This document shows, one piece after another, positions 1-6,390 of a DNA stretch of 10,711 nt; the first letter of the stretch is position 1; every line of letters begins with the position of its first letter. This stretch comes from Rickettsiales bacterium (GTDB lineage: Bacteria > Pseudomonadota > Alphaproteobacteria > TMED127). The DNA is taken from the NCBI GenBank assembly GCA_002690875.1, contig NZGH01000025.1, positions 1 through 10,711 on the forward strand. The letters run 5' to 3'. A model generated the notes under the pieces. The model was not told the DNA's origin. It made no database searches and saw only the letters and a list, made by a program, of their open reading frames with translations. The position numbers and the translations under genes were made by a program.

Positions 1-198
1 AAAATCAGGGTTTTATTGGAGGAAATTAAAATAGACTTGAGACTAGTAACAACAAAAATATTGATGAGAATGTTATTGCACAAAATTTTGTTATTATCAT
101 ACTAGCCCTATAACAATATATAGTTGTTAAATACTGTTGTCAAACAATATATTGATTTTTTTGATTTAATTTAGTTTTTTTTCTCATAATATAATTTA
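1..198. other. Non-coding leader upstream of the lipid-modification operon
   Basis: No gene can be supported here. Short open tails run in from the left edge in all three plus frames (stops at 27-29, 32-34 and 103-105), and one may be the last codons of an upstream gene, but none has a recognisable motif. The stretch is very AT-rich and holds small symmetrical elements: a perfect 12-bp palindrome ACAAAATTTTGT (80-91), the inverted repeat TAACAA-N7-TTGTTA (111-129), the 10-bp palindrome CAATATATTG (145-154), and a direct repeat AACAATATAT at 112-121 and 143-152, 31 bp apart. At this base composition each could arise by chance. No TGATCC-like -35 element of the type used by RpoE in Rhodobacter is seen. 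Confidence 0.5.
161..190 (+). promoter_or_regulatory. Possible sigma-70-type promoter for the oxidoreductase operon
   Basis: TTGATT (161-166, 4 of 6 bases of the -35 consensus) and CATAAT (185-190, 5 of 6 of the -10 consensus) are separated by 18 bases. Transcription would begin about 7 bases after the -10, at or next to the ATG at 199, so the message would be leaderless or nearly so. This agrees with the absence of a purine-rich ribosome binding site before that ATG. In DNA this AT-rich such matches are common, so the call is tentative. Confidence 0.28.
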
Positions 199-1455
199 AT
201 GAGGAATTTAAAGATTGCAGTGATTGGTAGCGGCATATCAGGCTTATCTTCTGCATATTATCTCTCTAAGAATTTCAAAATAGATCTATTTGAAAAAAAC
301 TCCTATTTTGGTGGACATACTCACACACAAATAATCAAATATAAAGAAGACAAAATTAACGTTGATTCTGGTTTTATTGTATTCAATCAAATTAATTATC
401 CAAATCTATGTAATCTTTTTGAAGAGCTAAATGTTGAATCTTATGCAAGCGATATGTCATTTGCTGTTTCAAATAAAATTGATAATTTTGAATATTCAGG
501 AACTAATTTGTCATCGTTATTTTCCCAAAGAAAAAATTTACTAAATATTAATTTTTGGAGAATGTTGTGTGAAATTGTTTCTTTTAATTTGTTAGCTAAA
601 AAGCATATTGGTAAATATAAAAATTATACAATTCAAGAATACTTAGATTTAAAAAATTACTCTGATTATTATAAAGACAAACATCTTTACCCAATGGCAG
701 CGAGTATTTGGTCTTCGGAGATTGATGAAATAAAAAAATATCCATTTGAGAAGTTTGTAATGTTTTTTTTAAATCACGGGCTCCTTAAAATTTTTAATCG
801 TCCAAGATGGAGAACTGTGTTGGGTGGAAGTAAAAATTATGTTGAAAAAATTCTTAAGACAAAAAATATTTCAGCCTATAAGAATAGCTCTGTAAAATTT
901 TTACATAGCAAAGAAAATAAAATTTTTCTCGATGTGAAGGGAAAAAAAAAAGAATACGACCATCTTATAATTGCAGTTCATTCAGATCAGGTAAAAAATA
1001 TAATTAACTTAAAAAAAGAAGAAAAAAAAATGTTTGAAGATATAAAATATACAAAAAACAAAGTGTATGTTCATTTTGATGAAAAATTAATGCCAGAATC
1101 TAGAAAAGTTTGGTCTAGCTGGAATTACATAGACGATAAAAATAATAAAAATGGTGTAAACGTAACATATTGGATGAATAAACTTCAAAAACTTAACACT
1201 AATTTAAATATTTTTGTTTCTCTAAATCCATCAACTTTACCTTCAAAGGAAAAACTATTTAAAAAAATATATTATGACCATCCATTGTTTGATTTTAATA
1301 CATTTAAAAATCAAAAAAAAATAACAAATATACAAGGAACGAAAAATATATGGTTTTGTGGTGCATACTTAGGTTATGGTTTCCATGAGGATGGCATTAC
1401 TTCCGCGTTGCATATTGTTAAAAAAATATTAGAAAGAAGTAATGAAAAAAATTAA
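199..1455 (+). CDS. FAD/NAD-binding oxidoreductase, amine-oxidase-like (COG2907 type)
   Basis: A 418-residue flavoprotein. The N-terminus has the dinucleotide-binding Rossmann motif G10-x-G12-x-x-G15 after a hydrophobic strand. An acidic residue (E32) ends the second strand where the FAD ribose is bound, and the GGHTHT segment (38-43) and VDSGFIVFN segment (55-63) typical of this family follow. The C-terminal FAD-contacting block FCGAYLGYGFHEDG (386-399) is intact and the length is normal. The family is related to flavin amine oxidases and phytoene-desaturase-like enzymes. Its genomic partner is nearly always DUF1365 plus a cyclopropane-synthase-like methyltransferase, as here. Related proteins act on methylated unsaturated acyl chains of phospholipids (furan fatty acid pathway of Rhodobacter sphaeroides; FAD partner of methyl-branched fatty acid synthesis in actinobacteria). 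The exact reaction here is inferred: oxidation, desaturation or reduction of the methylated chain. It is the first gene of the operon and overlaps the next by 14 bases. It contains A10 (942-951) and A9 (1022-1030) runs in frame. Confidence 0.9.
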   Translation: MRNLKIAVIGSGISGLSSAYYLSKNFKIDLFEKNSYFGGHTHTQIIKYKEDKINVDSGFIVFNQINYPNLCNLFEELNVESYASDMSFAVSNKIDNFEYSGTNLSSLFSQRKNLLNINFWRMLCEIVSFNLLAKKHIGKYKNYTIQEYLDLKNYSDYYKDKHLYPMAASIWSSEIDEIKKYPFEKFVMFFLNHGLLKIFNRPRWRTVLGGSKNYVEKILKTKNISAYKNSSVKFLHSKENKIFLDVKGKKKEYDHLIIAVHSDQVKNIINLKKEEKKMFEDIKYTKNKVYVHFDEKLMPESRKVWSSWNYIDDKNNKNGVNVTYWMNKLQKLNTNLNIFVSLNPSTLPSKEKLFKKIYYDHPLFDFNTFKNQKKITNIQGTKNIWFCGAYLGYGFHEDGITSALHIVKKILERSNEKN

Positions 1456-1711
1456 CAATACTAATGATACTTTATATGAAGGTATTGTTTCACACACAAG
1501 GTATAAGCCTTTTATTCATTCATTTAGTTATCACTTTTGTTATTTTTGGTTTTCATTAAATTTTAAACGAAAATATAAATTTTTTAAACAAAACAGATTT
1601 ACTTTGTTTTCATTTTACGACAGAGATCACGGTGAGGTTGGTAAAAATTTAAATAACACATATCAAATCTTAAAAAAAAAAATTTTCACAAAAAGGCAAA
1701 AAAAATATTAA
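1442..1711 (+). CDS. DUF1365 protein, N-terminal part (reading frame broken)
   Basis: This is the first 89 codons of a DUF1365 (COG3496) gene, starting at an ATG inside the end of the oxidoreductase gene, which suggests translational coupling. Family features are visible: the opening LYEGIVSHTRYKP segment (about 11-23), the aromatic HSFSYHFCYFWF stretch, and the FYDRDHGE block (58-65). After codon 76 the frame runs through an 11-A tract (1672-1682), loses family resemblance and stops at TAA 1709-1711. The family continues in the frame one base further on (see the next entry). Removing one A gives a single reading frame from 1442 to 2195 of 250 residues, the usual family length. Taken alone this fragment would lack the conserved core. 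The biochemical role of DUF1365 is not established; its constant association with the flanking genes implies acyl-chain modification. Confidence 0.75.
   Translation: MKKINNTNDTLYEGIVSHTRYKPFIHSFSYHFCYFWFSLNFKRKYKFFKQNRFTLFSFYDRDHGEVGKNLNNTYQILKKKIFTKRQKKY
1672..1682 (+). other. A11 homopolymer at the DUF1365 frameshift
   Basis: Eleven consecutive A residues, followed by TTTT, lie inside the only interval (1671-1711) where the two halves of DUF1365 can be joined. Ten A residues here would restore one frame, reading LKKKFSQKGKKNINDIK across the join. An A8 run at 1698-1705 is the alternative site. Such tracts are prone to sequencing indels, replication slippage and RNA polymerase slippage. Confidence 0.6.
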
Positions 1712-1730
1712 TGATATAAAGTCGTTCTGT

Positions 1731-2195
1731 TTGCCTAGAATCTTAGGTTATGTTTTTAATCCGATAACAGTTTTTGTTGGTTTCGATGATAAAAATAAAG
1801 CAGCTGCTATAATTTATGAAGTTAGCAATACATTCAATGAAAGACATTCATATTATTGCGAAATAAACAAAAAAAATATTGTTAAAAAAAGATTTCACGT
1901 TTCTCCATTTTTTAATATAAATGGTCATTATGTAATCACTTTTACTATTGACAGTAATTTTGTAAAACTGTTTATAATTTACAATATTAATAATCAAAAA
2001 ATTTTTAAGGCATCATTTAAAGGAAGATCAATTGAGATGAATGATAAAAATATTTTAAGAATATTTTTTAAGAACTTTTTTCAAAACCTTAAGGTTACAG
2101 CTGGAATACACTTTGAAGCCTTGAAACTTTTTGTAAAGGGTGCAACATATATAAAAAAACCAAAAAAACCAAAAAACTTTTTTTCAGAGGGCTAA
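1731..2195 (+). CDS. DUF1365 protein, C-terminal part (out of frame with N-terminal part)
   Basis: The rest of the DUF1365 gene, in the frame +1 to the first part. It carries the most conserved family block, PRILGYVFNP (at the very start), followed by EVSNTFNERHSYY and FHVSPFFN, and ends in a basic tail (KKPKKPK). The open frame extends upstream to a TAA at 1671-1673, so the shift must lie between 1671 and 1711. The TTG at 1731 is the first possible start in this frame, but it has no ribosome binding site and falls inside the conserved core, so independent initiation is unlikely. Conserved residues look undamaged, with no further stops or shifts. That argues for a very recent lesion, a sequencing error in the poly-A tract, or rescue by slippage rather than an old pseudogene. 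It ends 6 bases before the methyltransferase gene. Confidence 0.72.
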   Translation: MPRILGYVFNPITVFVGFDDKNKAAAIIYEVSNTFNERHSYYCEINKKNIVKKRFHVSPFFNINGHYVITFTIDSNFVKLFIIYNINNQKIFKASFKGRSIEMNDKNILRIFFKNFFQNLKVTAGIHFEALKLFVKGATYIKKPKKPKNFFSEG

Positions 2196-2201
2196 CATAA
2201 A

Positions 2202-3386
2202 ATGCTTTTTAATACCCAAACTAAATTAAATTTGTTTTTAAACGTTTTAGCACAGAGTAAATATGGCTCAATACGTGTTTATAAGGACAACAAACCTCTA
2301 TTCTTTTTTAAGGGAAAGCTTTCAGGACCTAATGCAGATATAAAAATTTTAAAAGAGAAATGCATTAGTGATTTTTTTTTAAGAGGGGATCTTGGTTGGG
2401 CTGAAAGTTACGTTGATGGAAACTGGGAAACATCTAATCTTACTAATTTTCTAGAATGGGGTGCAAGAAATTTTCACGAGTTTTCAAAATACGTTAGAGG
2501 AAAATGGTTTACCATTTTGTATTTAAGGCTTAAGCATCACTTAAAAAAAAATAGTAGGTCTGGATCTAAAAAGAATATATCTTTTCACTATGATTTGGGA
2601 AATTCATTTTATGAAAAATGGTTAGATGAATCAATGACATATTCATCAGCTATGTTCAAGAACCCTGAGGATAACCTTCTTAAAGGCCAAATTAATAAAT
2701 ATGAAAATCTTGCAAATATCACGGGCGTAAAAGAAAATGATAAAATACTTGAGATAGGATGTGGTTGGGGAGGTTTTTCTTCTTTTTTAGCAAAAAAATA
2801 CTCAGCAAATGTTACAGCAATTACAATTTCAAAAAAACAGTATGAGAAAGCAAAGCAAAAAATTTACGAAGACAAGCTTATAGATAAGGTTGATGTAAAA
2901 CTTCTAGATTACAGAAATATTGACGGTAAATATGATAAAATTGTTTCTATAGAAATGTTTGAGGCAGTTGGAGAAAAATACTGGTCGAAATACTTTGATG
3001 TTTTAAAGAAAAATCTAAAGTCCGATGGATCAATAGGGCTTCAGACAATCACAATTGAGGATGAATTTTTTCAAAAATATAAAAAGTTTCCAGATTTTAT
3101 CCAAACCTATATATTTCCTGGTGGCATGCTTCCCTCAATAGAGGAAATGAATAAGGTAATAACATCGAGAGGCCTTCATATTAAAAATAAAAAAATGTTT
3201 GGAAATGACTACGCTAAAACAATAAGAATATGGTCTGAGTCATTTGAGAATTCATGGGACTGCATAAAAAGCCTTGGTTTTAGTGAAAGTTTTAAAAGAC
3301 TTTGGAACTATTACTTAGGATATTGTGAGGGAGGTTTTAAATCTGGTAATATTAATGTTGGCCAATTTCTAATTAAGAAAGCTTAG
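2202..3386 (+). CDS. SAM-dependent acyl-phospholipid methyltransferase, cyclopropane fatty acid synthase family (possibly UfaM-like)
   Basis: A 394-residue Mycolic_acid_cyclopropane-synthase family enzyme that acts at the inner membrane face on cis-unsaturated acyl chains. The N-terminal lipid-binding region includes RGDLGWAESYVDGNW (61-75). The SAM motif I is LEIGCGWGGF (183-192), then ITISKKQYEKA (207-217), the MFEAVGEKYW block (252-261) and the YIFPGGMLPS lid segment (303-312). By comparison with E. coli Cfa, the bicarbonate-pocket residues E239, I268 and Y317 are kept (E254, I283, Y337), but C139 is S149 and H266 is Q281. These changes suit a methyltransferase that forms a methylated chain without closing a cyclopropane ring, as reported for the Rhodobacter furan fatty acid enzyme; this is inference. 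The ATG is preceded by AGAGGGC, a plausible ribosome binding site. The C-terminus is complete. Confidence 0.93.
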   Translation: MLFNTQTKLNLFLNVLAQSKYGSIRVYKDNKPLFFFKGKLSGPNADIKILKEKCISDFFLRGDLGWAESYVDGNWETSNLTNFLEWGARNFHEFSKYVRGKWFTILYLRLKHHLKKNSRSGSKKNISFHYDLGNSFYEKWLDESMTYSSAMFKNPEDNLLKGQINKYENLANITGVKENDKILEIGCGWGGFSSFLAKKYSANVTAITISKKQYEKAKQKIYEDKLIDKVDVKLLDYRNIDGKYDKIVSIEMFEAVGEKYWSKYFDVLKKNLKSDGSIGLQTITIEDEFFQKYKKFPDFIQTYIFPGGMLPSIEEMNKVITSRGLHIKNKKMFGNDYAKTIRIWSESFENSWDCIKSLGFSESFKRLWNYYLGYCEGGFKSGNINVGQFLIKKA

Positions 3387-3387
3387 A

Positions 3388-4677
3388 TTGAAATCTATTT
3401 TTTTAAGAAATACGATTTATGCATTCCCAGCGTTTGCATTTTCTATCCCTACCTTTCCAGTAATGATTATGCTTCCAGCTTTTTTTGCAGAAGTGCATGG
3501 TTTCAAAATTTCAGTAATTGGAATACTTATTTTTTTATCAAAGATTGTTGACATAATCACAGATCCACTTATGGGGTGGTTGAATGATAAAAATTTTTTT
3601 CCAAGAAAGGTTTATCTATTAATAGGTGGAATTTTATCTGGTCTGGCCCTTACGCAACTTTTTTTGAAACAAGATGTAGATCAGGAGATATTTCTCTTAG
3701 TTTGGCTCTCTATCTTGTATATTGGTTGGACGATGTTTCAAATTCCTTATTTATCGATTGGATATGATTTGGAAAAAAATTATTTCTTAAGAACTAAGCT
3801 TAGTGCAACTCGCGAATTTTTCATTTTACTCGGACTTTTCTGTTCTCTTGGTATCCCAATGTTTTTTAGTATTAGTAACGAAAAGTTATTGGAAAATATA
3901 GTTATTATTGCTTTATTATTTGGTTTAATGGGTCTGATTTTATTTTGTAGTTTGATTCCAGAAAATAGAAGAACAAATGAAAAAAAAATAAAATTTAAAA
4001 AAGTTTTTAAAAACCTTAGAAAAAATATATATTTTTCGAAAATTTTTTTTGTGTTAGTTGTAAATAATTTAGCAAATGTATTTCCAATGGTGTTATTTGC
4101 TTTCTTTATTACTTATGTTCTAGGCGGCGATGATTCAAATAGACAAACAACTTTATTTTTTTACTTTTTATTTGCAATAATTGGTGTTCCTTTTTGGACG
4201 ATTATCAGTAAAAAATATGGAAAAAAAGAAGTGTGGAGTATTTCTTTATTTTTGTCAGCAATGTTTTTTCTTTTGGTATTTTTTTTGGAAAATGGCAATT
4301 TTTTATTTTTTATAATAATCTCTTGTATAACCGGATTTTGTCTAGGGGCCGATTTAATAATACCACCATCCATTCAAGCTGATATAACCGATTGGCATCG
4401 TAGTAAATTTAGTGAGGATATCTCTGGTGTACTTTTTTCAATTATAACATTTCTAAACAAGTTTGCTTTTGCTGTAGTAAGTATTTTTGTATTTGGAATA
4501 ATGGGGGTTTTAGATTTTGACACAGATGGCGAAATTAATGCAAACGTTAGACTTTTTATAATAATTTCTTACGCTTTGGCACCAATCTTACTTAAGCTTT
4601 TAGCTGCTTATTTACTTATAAATTTTAAATTAAAAGAAAATGAACTTCAAAAAATTCAAAAAAAAATATATTGTTAA
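3388..4677 (+). CDS. MFS transporter, GPH/MFS_2 family (MelB-like)
   Basis: A 429-residue polytopic membrane protein with about 12 hydrophobic segments. The loop after TM2 carries the GPH/MFS motif DIITDPLMGWLNDK (55-68) with nearby basic residues (R73, K74). A strongly basic central loop (about residues 192-215, rich in K and R) separates the two halves, as expected for a cytoplasmic loop. The family includes sodium- or proton-coupled sugar symporters such as MelB, but members found beside DUF1365/methyltransferase genes have no assigned substrate, and a role in lipid handling or export is only a guess from context. The start is TTG at 3388, one base after the methyltransferase stop, with no strong ribosome binding site, so it probably depends on coupled translation. 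The next gene follows after 25 bases. Confidence 0.87.
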   Translation: MKSIFLRNTIYAFPAFAFSIPTFPVMIMLPAFFAEVHGFKISVIGILIFLSKIVDIITDPLMGWLNDKNFFPRKVYLLIGGILSGLALTQLFLKQDVDQEIFLLVWLSILYIGWTMFQIPYLSIGYDLEKNYFLRTKLSATREFFILLGLFCSLGIPMFFSISNEKLLENIVIIALLFGLMGLILFCSLIPENRRTNEKKIKFKKVFKNLRKNIYFSKIFFVLVVNNLANVFPMVLFAFFITYVLGGDDSNRQTTLFFYFLFAIIGVPFWTIISKKYGKKEVWSISLFLSAMFFLLVFFLENGNFLFFIIISCITGFCLGADLIIPPSIQADITDWHRSKFSEDISGVLFSIITFLNKFAFAVVSIFVFGIMGVLDFDTDGEINANVRLFIIISYALAPILLKLLAAYLLINFKLKENELQKIQKKIYC

Positions 4678-4702
4678 TATTATTTAAGTTAATTTAATAA
4701 CG

Positions 4703-5227
4703 ATGAGATTTTTTTTTACTATTTTTATTTTTTTAATTAGTTCTTGTAGTAGTCAGATGAATATAGAAAAGTTCAAAGGAAGCCAACCAACATTCTCCTT
4801 AGAAGATTATTTTGAAGGCAAGACAGTAGCCTGGGGAATGTTTCATGATAGGTTTGGTAATTTAAAGAGAACATTTAAAGTTGATATTACTGGGACATTA
4901 GAATCTGATACACTCACTCTTGATGAAAAGTTTCTATATGATGATGGCGAACAAGATTCTAGAGTTTGGACGATCAATATTTTAGGAAATAATAAATATA
5001 GTGGCACTGCTTCAGATGTTGTTGGAGAGGCTAAAGGTATATCTGAAGGTAATGCTCTAAATTGGAAATATAAGCTTAATTTGAAAGTTGGTGACAACAC
5101 AATTTTGGTTGATTTTGATGATTGGATGTTTTTACAAGATAAAAATATTCTTATGAATAGGGCAGAATTAAAAAAGTGGGGTCTTAATATCGGAGTAGTA
5201 TCTATAACATTCTTAAAAATTAATTAA
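4703..5227 (+). CDS. DUF3833 lipoprotein
   Basis: A 174-residue small lipoprotein. The N-terminus is a short basic start, a hydrophobic run of aromatic and aliphatic residues, and the lipobox ISSC with the acylated Cys at position 15. Ser at +2 does not signal inner-membrane retention, so an outer-membrane, periplasm-facing location is likely. The mature part matches DUF3833: the F-GKTVAWGMFHDRFG block (about 38-52), LDEKFLYDDGE (73-83), GEAKG (107-111) and DDWMF (138-142). The function is unknown. The domain is a frequent companion of the COG2907/DUF1365/methyltransferase cluster in Proteobacteria, which places it in envelope lipid modification. It is the last gene of the plus-strand operon. 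Its TAA abuts the stop codon of the opposing gene, leaving no room for a terminator. Confidence 0.85.
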   Translation: MRFFFTIFIFLISSCSSQMNIEKFKGSQPTFSLEDYFEGKTVAWGMFHDRFGNLKRTFKVDITGTLESDTLTLDEKFLYDDGEQDSRVWTINILGNNKYSGTASDVVGEAKGISEGNALNWKYKLNLKVGDNTILVDFDDWMFLQDKNILMNRAELKKWGLNIGVVSITFLKIN

Positions 5228-5629
5228 CTATTTGTGAATTACTCTAAAAATTGATCCTATTACAGGAAGATGTGAATAAAAATTACTTCCGGAGTCCCAA
5301 TAGTCAATATGCTTTGTTATTAACTTTTCCTCGATATAAATTTCACTCATACCTGAAAATGAGATTGTCTTTTTTAAAAACTCACAACTAAAATTCCACT
5401 TAACTATATTTACAAGTTTATGTTCATAAACCATTATGATTTTAAATTTTGGTTTCTTTAGCCTTGTAAACATTTTTTTGAGTAAAGCTTTAAATTGACT
5501 CTTACCTTTTATTTTTTGAAACGGGTCCTCGAATATGAAGTTTTCAGAAACTGTAGATAAAAGGTCATCTATTTTATTGTCTTGAAGTCTTTCAAAGTGA
5601 TTAAGATATTTTTGCAAAGCTTGTTTCAT
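5228..5629 (-). CDS. NTF2-like / SnoaL-like domain protein
   Basis: A 133-residue single-domain protein of the NTF2-like superfamily (SnoaL_2 type, a cone-shaped alpha+beta fold). It has the N-terminal helix, the FEDPFQKIKGK strand-turn (33-43), an aromatic-rich sheet and the closing TKHIDYWD segment (104-111) common in this group. It is cytoplasmic, with no signal peptide. Members are enzymes or ligand-binding accessory proteins and sequence alone does not give the reaction. Its ATG overlaps the stop of the dehydrogenase gene in TAATG, so the two are translationally coupled and probably used together. The same NTF2-like plus SDR pair is known beside RpoE-ChrR-controlled lipid-modification clusters in other Proteobacteria. 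It is the last gene of its operon and converges directly on the DUF3833 gene. Confidence 0.82.
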   Translation of the reverse strand: MKQALQKYLNHFERLQDNKIDDLLSTVSENFIFEDPFQKIKGKSQFKALLKKMFTRLKKPKFKIIMVYEHKLVNIVKWNFSCEFLKKTISFSGMSEIYIEEKLITKHIDYWDSGSNFYSHLPVIGSIFRVIHK

Positions 5630-6390
5630 TAGGGAAGTTTTATTAATTTTTTAATTAGAAAAAAATAAATACTGTAGGGCAATAACCTTAATAATTTCAT
5701 GGGAATAATAAGTTTTTTCGGGAAATAGATCTCAAATTCTTTACTTTTTAGTTTTCCGTAAATTTTTTTTGCAGCATTCTGGGGTGTCATTAAAAAGGGC
5801 ATAAAAAAAGGATTTTGATCTGTCATTGGTGTTTTTACAAAACCTGGGTTTACAACCTGTACTTTGATTTTACTTTTATGAAACTCAATGTTTAAAGTTT
5901 CGGCTAAAAAAGTTAGAGCTGATTTAGTAACACCATAAAACCCTCCTCCAGGCAACCCCTGATAACCAGCTGGAGAAGATATAAAAACAATATGACCTTT
6001 TTTATTTTTCTGCATTACTCTGGCTACAGGCGAAAGACAATTGATTGCACCTAAAAGATTTATATCTATGACTTTTTTGGCCTCTGCCGTAGAAATTTTT
6101 GTAATTGATCCTGGACTATAAATTGCAGCATTGAGAATAAGTAAATCAATTTCTTTAAATTTTTTGTAAATAGACTCTGAAACTTTCAGACACTGGTTTG
6201 GGTTGCTAACATCCAAAGAAATAGGATGAATTCTTTTCTTATTTATATTTGCTGTTTCTGTTAATTTTTCTTTTCTTCTTCCGCTTATAATGACGTCATA
6301 TTCTTGTTTAGCAAGAATTAAGGCAAGTTCTTTTCCAATACCAGTGCCTCCACCAGAAATCCATGCAACTTTATTCTTTTTTAGAGTCAT
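5629..6390 (-). CDS. Short-chain dehydrogenase/reductase (SDR), classical type
   Basis: A 253-residue NAD(P)-dependent oxidoreductase with the complete classical SDR set: cofactor glycine motif SGGGTGIG (12-19), with Ser replacing the usual Thr; D60-V61 adenine contact; LNAA (86-89) in place of NNAG; N111; catalytic Ser in ISS (S139); Y152-x3-K156; and PG (182-183). RR at 38-39 after the second strand suggests NADP(H) preference. The C-terminal 30 residues are hydrophobic and basic (positions 225-253), suggesting contact with the membrane or a lipid substrate. The substrate is unknown; context suggests an oxidised or methylated acyl chain. The start is well set by AAAGGA five bases or fewer before the ATG. 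The gene begins inside the end of the DUF6134 gene (20-base overlap) and its stop overlaps the next ATG. Confidence 0.9.
   Translation of the reverse strand: MTLKKNKVAWISGGGTGIGKELALILAKQEYDVIISGRRKEKLTETANINKKRIHPISLDVSNPNQCLKVSESIYKKFKEIDLLILNAAIYSPGSITKISTAEAKKVIDINLLGAINCLSPVARVMQKNKKGHIVFISSPAGYQGLPGGGFYGVTKSALTFLAETLNIEFHKSKIKVQVVNPGFVKTPMTDQNPFFMPFLMTPQNAAKKIYGKLKSKEFEIYFPKKLIIPMKLLRLLPYSIYFFLIKKLIKLP

Noticed and set aside
1..105. Open reading from the left edge in the first frame, ending at TAG 103-105, as the tail of an upstream gene
   Set aside because: Only 34 codons, no motif, and other frames also give short tails (stops at 27 and 32), so the true upstream gene end cannot be chosen.
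161..190. RpoE/ChrR-type promoter before the lipid operon (TGATTT resembling the TGATC element)
   Set aside because: Only a TGAT core matches, a frequent string in this AT-rich DNA, and the rest of the consensus is absent.
1731..2195. The C-terminal DUF1365 half as an independent gene starting at TTG 1731
   Set aside because: The start would fall inside the conserved core block, has no ribosome binding site, and the frame is open and family-like further upstream; a frameshift explains it better.
4161..4373. Open frame of 70 codons on the minus strand inside the MFS gene
   Set aside because: Antisense to a well-supported membrane protein gene, with low-complexity Lys-rich translation and no family resemblance.
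4843..5100. Open frame of 85 codons on the minus strand inside the DUF3833 gene
   Set aside because: Shadow of a gene with clear domain matches; no ribosome binding site and no recognisable motif.
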